This document shows, piece after piece, positions 17,495 through 25,974 of a stretch of 64,000 nt of DNA (positions are counted from its first letter, which is position 1; the number at the start of each line of letters is the position of its first letter). Position numbers and translations under genes: made by a program. The notes beneath the pieces are model-generated. The model saw only the letters and a program-made list of their open reading frames with translations. It had not been told where the DNA came from and made no database searches. The stretch comes from Corynebacterium minutissimum. Lineage in GTDB: Bacteria > Actinomycetota > Actinomycetes > Mycobacteriales > Mycobacteriaceae. The DNA lies in contig NZ_CP069533.1 in NCBI RefSeq assembly GCF_016889765.1, positions 2,046,001-2,110,000 on the forward strand, given 5' to 3'.

Positions 17495-17519
17495 CCGATG
17501 AACGTCTAGCCTGGGTGCC

Positions 17520-17876
17520 ATGATTTATACGGCCAAGGTTCATGACGTTATTCACGGTGACGAGGAGCTGCGTGGGGAAGCGGTGCTCGTCGATAAGCTC
17601 TGGCCCCGCGGCGTGGCCAAAGAGCGCCTCGATTACGACCACTGGTTCAAGCACGTGGCTCCCAGCGTGGAACTACGTAAGTGGTGGGGACACGATGCTG
17701 ACAGCTTTGAGGAGTTCGCGCAGCGCTACCGTGCGGAGCTCGATGACAACGACAATGAGGAGCTGAAGCAGTTGCGCCAGTTTGCCGCGGCTGGCGACGT
17801 CACCCTCCTCTTCGCCGCAAAAGACCGCGAGGTGAACCACGCCGTCGTGCTGAAGGCGTGGCTCGACGAGCACTAG
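17520..17876 (+). CDS. DUF488 family protein
   Basis: The 118-residue product has the DUF488/MarR-fused-like features VLVDKLWPRGVAKERLDYDHWFKHVAPS and a C-terminal VTLLFAAKDREVNHAVVLKAWL. The family is widespread and poorly characterised. It sits 25 bp after smpB and overlaps the stop of the convergent permease gene by 4 bp. Confidence 0.88.
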   Translation: MIYTAKVHDVIHGDEELRGEAVLVDKLWPRGVAKERLDYDHWFKHVAPSVELRKWWGHDADSFEEFAQRYRAELDDNDNEELKQLRQFAAAGDVTLLFAAKDREVNHAVVLKAWLDEH

Positions 17877-19183
17877 ACGAAAAGTCCCCAGATGGCGGCG
17901 CCCACGGCGATGAGGCCCGTGACGACAACGAACACGTTGCTCGGGCGGCCGCGGAACTGCTTGAGAGCATCAATTCGGTGGATGGCGTACATCGGCAGCA
18001 GGTAGAGAATCGAGGCGATGAAGGGGCCGCCGATGGCCTCGATGAGGCTGAGAATCGACGGATCAATGATGGCAACGACCCAGGCGGAGATAAAGATGAT
18101 GCCATGCATGATGGAGGTCAACTGCTTTTCTGACAGCTTCTTCGTAGCTCGAGGAGCTGCGGTGCGCAGGAGGTAGTTACCGCCCTCAGTCGCGCCCAGT
18201 ACGTGGCCGAAGTAGGAGGAGATGATGGCCACCATCGCGACGATGGGGGAGATGAAAGCCAAGACCGGCACACCGGTGACGTTGGCCAGGTAAGAAAGCA
18301 CCGGTAGGTTCTGCTCGCGTGCCTCAGCCAGACCATCAGCGCCGAGGGTGAGCGTGCAGGACCACACAAAGAACATGGTGAACACGGTGAGCAGAATGGC
18401 CGTGAGCGCTAGTGCGCGCGAGGCATTCTCAGAGCTCTTCTCTCGGCCGTGTGCAGCGACCATAGCGAGGGAGAACTGCGAAATCGCCGGCGAATGGTTA
18501 AAGGAAAACACCAGCACCGGAATGATAAGAGCCACCGCGCCGACGACGCGCCAATCATTGTTGCCCACCTCCATGAAGGAGGCAATATCCCACCGCGGGA
18601 TGAGGTAAATAGACAGCGCGCCGAGGCAGAAAATCAGTGGGTAAACCAAGAACTGCGTAACGGTGAGCACGATGCGCTGGCCAAAAGCGAAGACGATGGT
18701 CATCACGCCCACCAGCAGGAAGGACAGCAGCGGGCGTGAAATGGTGGGACCATCCAGCTGGTTAACGATGAAGCTGTTGACCGTATTTGTAATGGACACG
18801 CCATAAATCAGCACGATGGGGAAAATCGCGCAAAAGTACACCACCGAAATGATAAGACCCGCGGTCTTGCCAAAGTAGTCCGTAACCACGGCGGTGATGT
18901 CCTCACCCTGGCGGGGCGACACACAAATCATGCGTGCGAGTCCGCGGTGGGAGAAGTACGTCATCGGGCCGATGAGAATGGTGGCCACCAGCAGCGGCCA
19001 AAAGCCGAAGCTGCCGGCATTGATGGGGAGGAACAAGATGCCGGCACCCACGGCGGTGCCGAAGAGCGAAATCGCCCATTCAGTGTTGCTGGCTTGTTTC
19101 TGGTCGGTGTGTACGGAGGCAGAGTTCTCGGTCGTTGAGCTCACTTCGCTACCTTCAACTGTTTTGACGGATGTGACTAGCAC
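17873..19183 (-). CDS. Amino acid permease, HAAAP/STP family (serine/threonine type)
   Basis: The 436-residue membrane protein has about 11 hydrophobic helices. The opening WAISLFGTAVGAGILFLPINAGSFG matches the hydroxy/aromatic amino acid permease family, as does FSHRGLARMICVSPRQGEDITAVV. The nearest described relatives are SdaC/TdcC-type proton-coupled serine or threonine importers; the exact substrate is inferred only. A Ser/Thr-rich cytoplasmic N-terminus of about 35 residues precedes the first helix. The start could also be internal to that tail. Confidence 0.85.
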   Translation of the reverse strand: MLVTSVKTVEGSEVSSTTENSASVHTDQKQASNTEWAISLFGTAVGAGILFLPINAGSFGFWPLLVATILIGPMTYFSHRGLARMICVSPRQGEDITAVVTDYFGKTAGLIISVVYFCAIFPIVLIYGVSITNTVNSFIVNQLDGPTISRPLLSFLLVGVMTIVFAFGQRIVLTVTQFLVYPLIFCLGALSIYLIPRWDIASFMEVGNNDWRVVGAVALIIPVLVFSFNHSPAISQFSLAMVAAHGREKSSENASRALALTAILLTVFTMFFVWSCTLTLGADGLAEAREQNLPVLSYLANVTGVPVLAFISPIVAMVAIISSYFGHVLGATEGGNYLLRTAAPRATKKLSEKQLTSIMHGIIFISAWVVAIIDPSILSLIEAIGGPFIASILYLLPMYAIHRIDALKQFRGRPSNVFVVVTGLIAVGAAIWGLFV

Positions 19184-19356
19184 ACCTTAGCAACGATGAA
19201 TTTATTTCAGATCACAAGGCTGGATTTTAAGAGACTGTGGAACGCGCTTCTTGCGGGAATAGGTCTGAATGCACTAGCGTTGTACGAACCGTAGAGGAAG
19301 CGCGAGCTTTCTTTACAGCGCTTTTCACAGCAATGTTTCCGCACCACCGCGGACAA

Positions 19357-19735
19357 GGGGTCGACTTGGTTTCGACTTCGTACATTGAGCCAGGGGAAGC
19401 GTGCCGGTGCAGGCTAGAGACCACCGTTAAGCGTCGTAGCAACCAATAAACGCAGAGAAGAACTCTCAGCGTGACTACGCCCTCGCTGCCTAATTCCAGC
19501 GACGCGTGTCTGTCAGCCTAGGTTTGGTTCCTGACCTAGATCCTGGCATCGACTAGGGAACTTGCCTGACCGGTTTGTTGTTCGGCCGGTTGGGGACTTT
19601 TAGAGCAACTGGGCCCATCATCCGGAGCGTGTTTGCCCGAGCCGGAGGGCCGAGTAGAGATCCTGTGCAGACTGCGCACGGAGAAGCCCTGGCAAGATGA
19701 CGAAGGACCCGGGTTCAATTCCCGGCGGCTCCACC
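19357..19735 (+). ncRNA. ssrA: Transfer-messenger RNA (tmRNA)
   Basis: The 5' end GGGGTCGACTTGGTTTCGAC pairs with the 3' end GGCTCC-ACC to form the acceptor stem. The 3' part has the T-arm GGGTTCAATTCCC. The resume codon is GCA at 19452 and the tag reads AEKNSQRDYALAA, ending in TAA at 19491-19493; the ALAA end is the protease degron. Several pseudoknot-like pairings follow (for example CCGGTTTG / GGCCGGTT). The final A of CCA is not encoded. tmRNA rescues stalled ribosomes together with SmpB. Confidence 0.97.
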
Positions 19736-19740
19736 GAAAA

Positions 19741-19770
19741 ACCCCAGCTAGATAGCATTCTAGCTGGGGT
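19741..19770 (+). terminator. Terminator after ssrA
   Basis: Arms ACCCCAGCTAGA and TCTAGCTGGGGT form a 12-bp stem with a 6-nt loop, followed by TTCTTCT, six bases after the tmRNA 3' end. Confidence 0.92.
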
Positions 19771-19808
19771 TTCTTCTCGTTTATGTCACGTGGTGAAGTA
19801 GGCCCGCT

Positions 19809-20342
19809 TTAGTTCAGCTCTTCTCGGCACTGTTCCTTGGTCTTGCCGGAGTCGAGGCAGTTTGCCCAGTCAATTTGCCCCTGTACCCATGGGCTAGGCT
19901 TGCGCGGCTGTTGCTGTTCTGGCGTGGGCGGAACGCCTGCGTTTGCTTCGTCTTCGAGGGACTGCTCACCACCCATGGTGTCGAAACACCATTGGGAATA
20001 GGAGACGGTGCCGTCAGACCAGCGTGCTGACCCTGGGGTGCCCTCGAGGCATTCCACAACGACGGGTTCTGCGGGGGCCTGCTCGACCGCGGGAGCCTCA
20101 GCTACTGGATTATCAGCTTGTGGGGAAGCCATGGTGGGATCGGGTTCTTTGGCTTCTGGCTTCGTGGTCTCTGCTTCTGTGGCCTCTGTCGTGCTTGTGC
20201 GCTCCGCGCTCGAGGGCGCATCGGACGTCTCAGGTGAAGATGAAGCCGCGCTGCTCGGTGGAGCCGGAGCAGGCTCAGTGTTGGAGCTACACCCAGCCAC
20301 GGCGATGGCAAGTGCGGTAAGCGCGATGGTGAGCTTCTTCAT
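19809..20342 (-). CDS. Hypothetical lipoprotein, 177 aa
   Basis: The N-terminus MKKLTIALTALAIAVAGC is a lipoprotein signal with lipobox VAGC (Cys18). A low-complexity Ala/Pro/Glu/Thr-rich linker spans residues 20-95. The C-terminal 80 residues contain four cysteines and the block WSDGTVSYSQWCFDTMGG and GQIDWANCLDSGKTKEQCREELN, probably a small disulfide-stabilised domain. I do not recognise a named family. It would be anchored on the outside of the membrane. Confidence 0.8.
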   Translation of the reverse strand: MKKLTIALTALAIAVAGCSSNTEPAPAPPSSAASSSPETSDAPSSAERTSTTEATEAETTKPEAKEPDPTMASPQADNPVAEAPAVEQAPAEPVVVECLEGTPGSARWSDGTVSYSQWCFDTMGGEQSLEDEANAGVPPTPEQQQPRKPSPWVQGQIDWANCLDSGKTKEQCREELN

Positions 20343-20498
20343 GCTGATGTCCTTTCGGGAGGAAAGTGCTAAATGTCAAGGTCTGGTGAGTGTCGTCGGA
20401 ATTGTGTGCGGCAGTGGTTATGCCAGTCAGGTTAGCCATTATCGCCGCAGCAGATAGTCCTCACGGGGAATGGTCATCGTCGGACATAGTATTGCTGT

Positions 20499-21140
20499 AT
20501 GACTTTTGAGCCACAACGCGTCACTGTTGTCTTGTTCGAGGGCTTTGAGCTTCTCGACGTCTTCGGGCCCGTCCAACTGCTTCAAGCCGTCCCTGACGTC
20601 ATCGTGGATTTCGCCGGGCCCACGGGCGAGCCAGTTGCTAGCTCTCAAGGCGTGGAAGTGGTGCCGACAATTTCTTATGAGCAGATTGAGCAGACTGACA
20701 TCATTCTTGTCCCAGGCGGCAAAGGAACCCGGCAGCTCGTAACGGACGAATCTTTTCTGTCGTGGCTTCGTGGCGTGGGTTCACGAGCTCCTGTGGTTGC
20801 CTCCGTGTGCACGGGTTCTGCGGCCCTAGCGGCGGCGGGGCTCTTGGAGGGCTATGCCGCAACGAGCAACAAACGCGCGTTTGCGTGGGCGAGCTCCTTT
20901 GGGGAGGCTGTGGCTTGGCAGCCGGAAGCACGGTGGGTACACGATCGAAATCGATGGACCTCCTCAGGTGTTGCAGCTGGGATGGATATGGCGATTGCAC
21001 TCATTGCGCATCTCAGATCTGAAGAAGTGGCGCTGGCTGCTGCCCACCTTGCAGAGTATGAGCCGCACCGCGACAGCGAGTGGGATCCTTACGCTAGGCT
21101 TTATGGGCTGGCGTCGTCGATCGGCGACGATGCTGAGTGA
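20499..21140 (+). CDS. DJ-1/PfpI family protein
   Basis: The 213-residue product has the class I glutamine-amidotransferase-like fold: VTVVLFEGFELLDVFGP at the N-terminus, IILVPGGKGTRQL, and the nucleophile elbow ASVCTGSAALAAAGLLEG (Cys104). E17 in the FEGFELLD block corresponds to the acidic partner residue. The C-terminus has RWTSSGVAAGMDMAIALIA, a pattern shared with the N-terminal domain of GATase-like AraC regulators. No DNA-binding domain is attached. Function (isocyanide hydratase, chaperone/deglycase or other) cannot be told. Confidence 0.87.
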   Translation: MTFEPQRVTVVLFEGFELLDVFGPVQLLQAVPDVIVDFAGPTGEPVASSQGVEVVPTISYEQIEQTDIILVPGGKGTRQLVTDESFLSWLRGVGSRAPVVASVCTGSAALAAAGLLEGYAATSNKRAFAWASSFGEAVAWQPEARWVHDRNRWTSSGVAAGMDMAIALIAHLRSEEVALAAAHLAEYEPHRDSEWDPYARLYGLASSIGDDAE

Positions 21141-21241
21141 GGGGGTGTTCCTATATAGTTTGTCAACCTCGCGGGTGGATTAGCCGGGGTTGATTTTTCA
21201 GCCGGGGTTGTTTGGCCGTGTTGTTTTCTGGCATGGCTGTT

Positions 21242-21267
21242 AGCCGACTGGGGTTTCCCAGTCGGCT
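21242..21267. terminator. Hairpin between the DJ-1 gene and the IS110 remnant
   Basis: Arms AGCCGACTGG (21242-21251) and CCAGTCGGCT (21258-21267) form a 10-bp perfect stem followed by GTTTGGTTCTT. It could end the DJ-1 transcript or belong to the IS110 end. Confidence 0.7.
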
Positions 21268-21283
21268 GTTTGGTTCTTGGGGT

Positions 21284-21680
21284 TTAGGCTGCTTTGACTT
21301 CCTGTGATTGGTCGGGATCGCGGTAGTACTCGTGGTTGCTCATCATGGCGTATAGGACGTTGAGCCGTCTGCGGGCTAGTGCTACGACTGCAGCGTTGTG
21401 TCTCTTGCCTTCACGGCGCTTTCGTTCATAGAATTGCCGTGAACGCTCGTGGAATCTGATGGATGCAAAAGATGATTGCCATAGGGCGTTCTTTAATTTT
21501 TTATTGCCAGCTCTGTTCAGTGAGTTCGACATGATTGAGGTTCCGGACTGATTCGTTCGGGGTGATAAGCCAGCGTAAGAGGCTAGGTGCGCAGCTGTCG
21601 GGAAGTCGGACATGTCGCCCGCGGTCATGAGAATTTGGGCAGCCGTCTTCGGCCCGATTCCTGGCATGGATAGCAGGATT
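21284..21680 (-). pseudogene. IS110-family recombinase, C-terminal part (split by an IS3 element)
   Basis: This frame continues the recombinase begun at 23819. Residues ILLSMPGIGPKTAAQIL are the transposase_20 HhH-like block and AGLSPRTNQSGTS holds the catalytic serine of the IS110 C-terminal domain. Joining it to the fragment ending at 23004 restores ...IPHTQILLSMPGIG. An in-frame ATG inside the IS3 end could give a 140-residue orphan peptide, which would lack the DEDD domain and so be inactive. TSD of the insertion is GATT. Confidence 0.9.
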
Positions 21681-21726
21681 TGGGGTTGCCCGCAAATCGT
21701 GGACACGTAGTGGAGCTACCTAGTGG

Positions 21727-22626
21727 CTAGGCAGCTATTTCTTTTCTACTGGTGGTTAGACCAATGTGGTTTTCGAAGTCGACGGGGCTGACCATCCCGA
21801 GTGCAGAGTGCCGGCGCCGGCGGTTGTAGACGACTTCAATCCAGTAGGCAACGGCCTTGCGTGCAGCATCACGGGTCGCCCAGCGCTGCCGGTCATAGAA
21901 TTCAGTCTTTAGCGTCGACCAGAACGACTCAGCCATCGCGTTATCGAAGCACACACCAGTACGCCCCACAGACTGGGCAATGCCCAGGTTGCGGCAGACC
22001 TCCCAGAGCTTCTCACTGGTAAATTGCGTTCCGCGGTCAGCGTGAAACACCAGCCCATCAGGAACATCACCGCGTAGCGTATGCGCCATCCGCAGGGCCC
22101 GTTCAACCAGGTGTGTGTCTTGAACGCTATCCATAGCCCAGCCCAGTACCCTGCGGGAATGACCATCGCGGACCGCGCACAAGTACAACCAGCCCTCACC
22201 GGTGCGCAGGTAGGTAATATCTGACATCCACACTCGGTTGAGCTGACCAGTATCAAACATGCGCTTGACCAGGTCAGGAAGAGTTGACTTACGCTTGGCT
22301 TGAATCGTTGTCACCGGGACAAAGGCACGCGGTGAAATCCCTTCAATGCCCATCATGCGCATCCGTTTAGCCACAGTCTTGCGATTCAAGGTGATCTGGT
22401 AGCGCTCGGCAAGCTCTGCGGTGATCCGCGGAGCACCATAAACCTCATCGGAGTCTTTCCAAATCTGATGAATCTTTCGGTCAACATCATCGTAAAATGC
22501 TGCCCGATCATCTTCGCCGGATAGTCGTTTCTGCTGCGCATGGGCCCATTTGTAGTATCCAGACCGAGATACTTTTAATAGTCGTGCCATGCGCTTGATG
22601 CTGTAGTTCGCCTTCTCCTGCTGCAT
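21727..22626 (-). CDS. IS3-family transposase OrfB
   Basis: The 299-residue DDE integrase begins MQQEKANYSIKRMARLL. The HTH_21 region (YGAPRITAELAERYQI) is followed by the catalytic residues: D in WMSDITYLR, D in FHADRGTQFTS, E in AMAESFWSTLK. The C-terminus YNRRRRHSALGMVSPVDFE is complete. The ATG overlaps the orfA stop by one base (TAATG), so termination-reinitiation or a -1 shift near the AAAAG before the orfA stop could supply it. Confidence 0.95.
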   Translation of the reverse strand: MQQEKANYSIKRMARLLKVSRSGYYKWAHAQQKRLSGEDDRAAFYDDVDRKIHQIWKDSDEVYGAPRITAELAERYQITLNRKTVAKRMRMMGIEGISPRAFVPVTTIQAKRKSTLPDLVKRMFDTGQLNRVWMSDITYLRTGEGWLYLCAVRDGHSRRVLGWAMDSVQDTHLVERALRMAHTLRGDVPDGLVFHADRGTQFTSEKLWEVCRNLGIAQSVGRTGVCFDNAMAESFWSTLKTEFYDRQRWATRDAARKAVAYWIEVVYNRRRRHSALGMVSPVDFENHIGLTTSRKEIAA

Positions 22627-22943
22627 TAGTTCGAACTTTTCTGCTCGCGTTGCTTCGCGGCGAAGAAGGCTGTCGCTTTTGACAAAAACTCGTTATCCAT
22701 CTTGGCTTCTGCCAGCTCCCGGCGCAGACGAGCATTCTCAGCTCGGAGGTCAGCCTCGCTCATCCCATCGGAGGATCCTCGGCGTTCACGTTCGAGTTTG
22801 ACCCACCGGCCCAAAAGCCCGGCGGAAACACCGATTTCCTTAGCCACATGAGCGATCGGTCGCTCTGACTCGATTACCAGGTTCGCGGCTTCACGCCGGT
22901 ACTCCGGCGTGTACTTCTTGCGCTGTTGACTCACAATGAACAT
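22626..22943 (-). CDS. IS3-family transposase OrfA
   Basis: The 105-residue protein has an N-terminal HTH (YTPEYRREAANLVIES to IGVSAGLLGRWVK) and a coiled-coil tail (EADLRAENARLRRELAEAKMDNEFLSKA split over heptads). A GTG start three codons in (VSQQRKK) is possible. OrfA binds the element ends and regulates OrfAB. Confidence 0.93.
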   Translation of the reverse strand: MFIVSQQRKKYTPEYRREAANLVIESERPIAHVAKEIGVSAGLLGRWVKLERERRGSSDGMSEADLRAENARLRRELAEAKMDNEFLSKATAFFAAKQREQKSSN

Positions 22944-23003
22944 CCTCTCTTACGGACACAAGATCCGTACAAATAGGGTGTCCACTAAACGAGGGTAACC
23001 TCA

Positions 23004-23819
23004 GATTTGAGTGTGGGGGATGTCGTTGATGAGCTCGATGACTTCCTGCTCGATTTGTTTGCGGTGCTCGAGCTTTAAAAGCGCGTCCTTCGCCGACATT
23101 GCTACGCCCATTTCGGCATATTGTGCACCAGCAATGGCGACTGTTTGCTCAGAGATGGCAGCGAATATGGCATCGATGACGGGCTCGGGATTGCGTGCCT
23201 TATAGCGTCGAGCGAAGGCAGCTGCTTTGGCTTTTCCGAGGCGCTTTATCTTGGTCGGCCCGCCGTAGCGTGCAAGTAGGTGCAGAACCCATTTGCGGTG
23301 GATCACCTGGCCGCGAAGGGCTTGCTCGAATTGCGGGTAGCAGCCAACTAGTGCACTTCGAATCTGATTGATGAGCCTGGTGTAGGAGCGCGCTAAGTCT
23401 TCGTCGATGCCGTTGAGGACTTTCAACTGGAGAAAGGCTTCTTCGACGCGGTCGACACTGCGGAGGGATTCCGGAAGGTTCTTTGCAGCGTGGGCGATGA
23501 TATATGCATCCCGGATATCAGTTTTGGCATTACCAGCGTGGATACGTGAGAGTTGACGCATAGCCAAACCTGGAAGGTAGCGCACATCGATTCCGATATC
23601 TTGGGCAACCGCGACAGTTAGTCGCCCAATGTTATTGGGCTGGTCCACGACGACAAGGACCTTGTGGTCGTTTGCGCTAAACGTTGAAAAGAGTGTGCGC
23701 AGGGATTTTTCGTTTTGGTTGATACGCTTTGATAGCACTTGGGCGCCGTCGATATCTAAGACGCAAGCGTGGTGAAAGTATTTGCCAACGTCCATGCCGA
23801 TGACATAGTCGTAGGTCAT
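23004..23819 (-). pseudogene. IS110-family recombinase, N-terminal part (split by an IS3 element)
   Basis: From ATG 23819 the frame encodes the RuvC-like DEDD domain: D in VIGMDVGKYFHHACVLD, the acidic VVVDQPNN, and KTDIRDAYIIAHA with the DxxD pair. The C-terminal serine domain has been cut off at codon ...HTQI by the IS3 insertion and lies at 21284-21680. IS110 recombinases act with a bridge RNA made from the element's own non-coding end. As it stands the enzyme should be inactive. Confidence 0.92.
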
Positions 23820-24180
23820 GCCAGACCTCCTAGCGAATTGAACGAGTATGAGACTTATTTCATCGCTGGTGGTCGGACATACTTCACGCTGGCATCCACA
23901 TTACTTGAGACCTCACACATCCTGTGTGGGTCAGGTTCCTATTAGCAGTCTGGAGTATGTCACTGCCTTCGGCGGCATCACCCCCCGGATCATTTTCAGA
24001 CAGGGACGAAAACAAGCCATACCGAAGCCAGCGACTAGTTCCGCTGCCACAAGGCAGAAGGAACGCAGATAAACATAGCCTGCCCCAGCATGGGGCTAGG
24101 AGTACGAATCCTGGGCTCCTTCAAGCGGAACTGCTAACAACGTAATGGGCGTCGTGGCTTTCGGGCAGATTCTGTGACGC
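23820..24180 (-). ncRNA. Candidate bridge-RNA region of the IS110-family element
   Basis: This ~360-bp stretch lies directly upstream of the recombinase start, where IS110-group elements carry the sequence for their bridge RNA. It has no credible coding frame. It contains several compact hairpins: GACC-CACACA/TGTGTG-GGTC at 23908-23932, CTGCC/GGCAG at 24044-24057, GCCCC/GGGGC at 24082-24096, and AGGA..TCCT just after. The exact RNA ends and guide loops cannot be set from one copy. The far end of the element is not identified; the IS30 element begins at 24181. Confidence 0.5.
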
Positions 24181-25793
24181 TCACGGTAGATAAGGGGCTA
24201 AAACCGGCGGCGGGCTCAGGTGGTGAATGCATCTATACAGCTAGGAGGTTGTGTAGATGTCAGGTGATGAGAAGCTACGTGAGCGGTTTGTGGAGGCGTA
24301 TCTGCATGATGCGCGTCCGGTGCCAGTGCTCCTGAAGGAGTTGGGCGTCTCGAAGGTTCAGGCGAGGGCATGGCGCCAAAGCGAGGGGCTTAACCGTGCT
24401 CGGCGTCAGCGGAGTTTGGTTGACAAGCAGTATCAACAAGTTGTCGCTCTGGTTGAGAGTGGCCGATCTGTGCTCAGCGCAATTGAAGAGGTCGGGTTTC
24501 CTCAAAGTCTGGCTTATCGCTACCTTGCTCAGGACGGGTTGGAGCTCGTCCGAGGCAATCGCGGTGGAACGGCACAACATGACCGGGATCGCATTGCCCA
24601 AGCTCTAAAGCTGGTTGATGCTGGCAAAAGCTATAAGCAGGCAGGCCAGGTGGTTGATCGCAGCGCTGACACGGTCAAAGCGTGGCACCATGATCACATG
24701 TCTGGGCGTTTGATACTCAATGATCATCCCACTGAATCTGAATCGAAGGTAGGACGCGGAAAGCGTCTTATCCGACATGACCGAATAGAGATAGCCTACC
24801 TGCTGAAACAGGGCCATACTCACCGTGAGATTGCAGCCCAGCTGGGACGTAATCAGTCGACGATTAGCAGGGAAATCGCCCGTGGGATGACTGAGCATGG
24901 CTACGATGCCCTCGTGGCACAAAAGCGGGCTGTAGACCGTTTAGCCAGGCCTAAACCCCGCAAACTCGATACCAACCCGCAGTTGCGTGCCTTGGTCATC
25001 GAGGGGTTGAACACGAAGTGGTCGCCTGAGCAGATTTCGAACTATCTTGCCCGCTGCTTCGGTAAAGGTGGGGATATGTCAATTAGCCATGAAACCATCT
25101 ACCAAGCTCTCTACATCCAAGCCAAAGGCGCTTTGCGCCAGGAATTGAAGGTAGAAAAAGCCCTGCGTTCTGGGCGTACAGGCCGAAAACCACAATCACG
25201 CCTGCCAGCCCGCGGTAATCGAAGCTGGATTGGTGAAGACTATCGCATCAGCAAGCGCCCTGCCAGCGTTGAAGACCGCGCTGTTCCAGGACACTGGGAA
25301 GGCGATCTCATCATCGGCCAAGGAGGAACCACTGCACTCGTAACCTGTGTAGAACGCAGTACTCGCTACACCATGATCCGCAAACTTGATGTGCATGATT
25401 CCGCCACGACTGTCGATAAGTTAATCGAGATGTTTACCGGCAAAATACGCAACATCACCAAAACGCTGACCTGGGACCAAGGCGTTGAATTAGCCCAAGT
25501 CGACAAGCTGAGCATCGCACGTGGACTAGCAGTTTACTTCTGCGATCCGCACTCGCCTTGGCAGCGCCCTACCAACGAAAACACCAACGGGCTAGTCAGA
25601 GACTTCCTACCTAAAGGAAGCGACTCTAGTACTCTGACCGACAAGGATGTCCAACACATTCAAGACCTTCTCAACGGGCGCCCTAGAAAAGTCCTCGACT
25701 GGTATAAACCCGAAGAGAAGATACAAGAACTATTCAAGTGATGCATCCACCACTTGAAACCGCCGGCGATTTTCTTGCCGCTATCTACCGTGA
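24181..25793 (+). mobile_element. IS30-family insertion sequence
   Basis: Long imperfect inverted repeats of about 50 bp close it: left TCACGGTAGATAAGG...ATGCAT and right (inverted) TCACGGTAGATAGCG...ATGCAT, sharing the outer TCACGGTAGATA and inner TGGTG.ATGCAT. A single intact transposase gene fills it. The outer 13 bp of the right end also occur alone at 2687-2699. Confidence 0.88.
24257..25741 (+). CDS. IS30-family transposase
   Basis: The 494-residue product is longer than the common ~340 aa IS30 form because of an N-terminal extension with HTH-like repeats (VLLKELGVSKVQARAWRQS; KSYKQAGQVVDRSADTVKAW). An IS30-type HTH follows (HREIAAQLGRNQSTISREIARG), then the DDE core: D in GHWEGDLIIG, D in TLTWDQGVEL, E in NENTNGLVRDFLPKG. 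AGGAGG lies 9 bp upstream of the ATG. The frame is intact, so the element may be active. Confidence 0.93.
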   Translation: MSGDEKLRERFVEAYLHDARPVPVLLKELGVSKVQARAWRQSEGLNRARRQRSLVDKQYQQVVALVESGRSVLSAIEEVGFPQSLAYRYLAQDGLELVRGNRGGTAQHDRDRIAQALKLVDAGKSYKQAGQVVDRSADTVKAWHHDHMSGRLILNDHPTESESKVGRGKRLIRHDRIEIAYLLKQGHTHREIAAQLGRNQSTISREIARGMTEHGYDALVAQKRAVDRLARPKPRKLDTNPQLRALVIEGLNTKWSPEQISNYLARCFGKGGDMSISHETIYQALYIQAKGALRQELKVEKALRSGRTGRKPQSRLPARGNRSWIGEDYRISKRPASVEDRAVPGHWEGDLIIGQGGTTALVTCVERSTRYTMIRKLDVHDSATTVDKLIEMFTGKIRNITKTLTWDQGVELAQVDKLSIARGLAVYFCDPHSPWQRPTNENTNGLVRDFLPKGSDSSTLTDKDVQHIQDLLNGRPRKVLDWYKPEEKIQELFK

Positions 25794-25974
25794 CCGTAGC
25801 GGGGGGAGAGAAGGCTTGTAATGGGGTAGGGGCCGGAAAAGCGGACTAAGGCAAGTCGGAGAAAAATGTGACGTGGGCCCGAAATATTTGTTACTTGAGT
25901 TACATTTCCGTGGTAGCCTTTTCCCAACAGTGTGACGTGGAGCACTGGGACTGACCCCTACGACAGGAGTACCC

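Larger units (their letters stand above)
21681..23003 (-). mobile_element. IS3-family insertion sequence, nested in the IS110-family gene
   Basis: Both ends share 26-bp imperfect inverted repeats (19 of 26 identical) with outer TGNGGTTNCCC and inner GTGGACAC. GATT is duplicated at 21677-21680 and 23004-23007. The element carries orfA and orfB on the minus strand with intact motifs. It is a different IS3 element from the one at 2745-4048. Confidence 0.92.
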
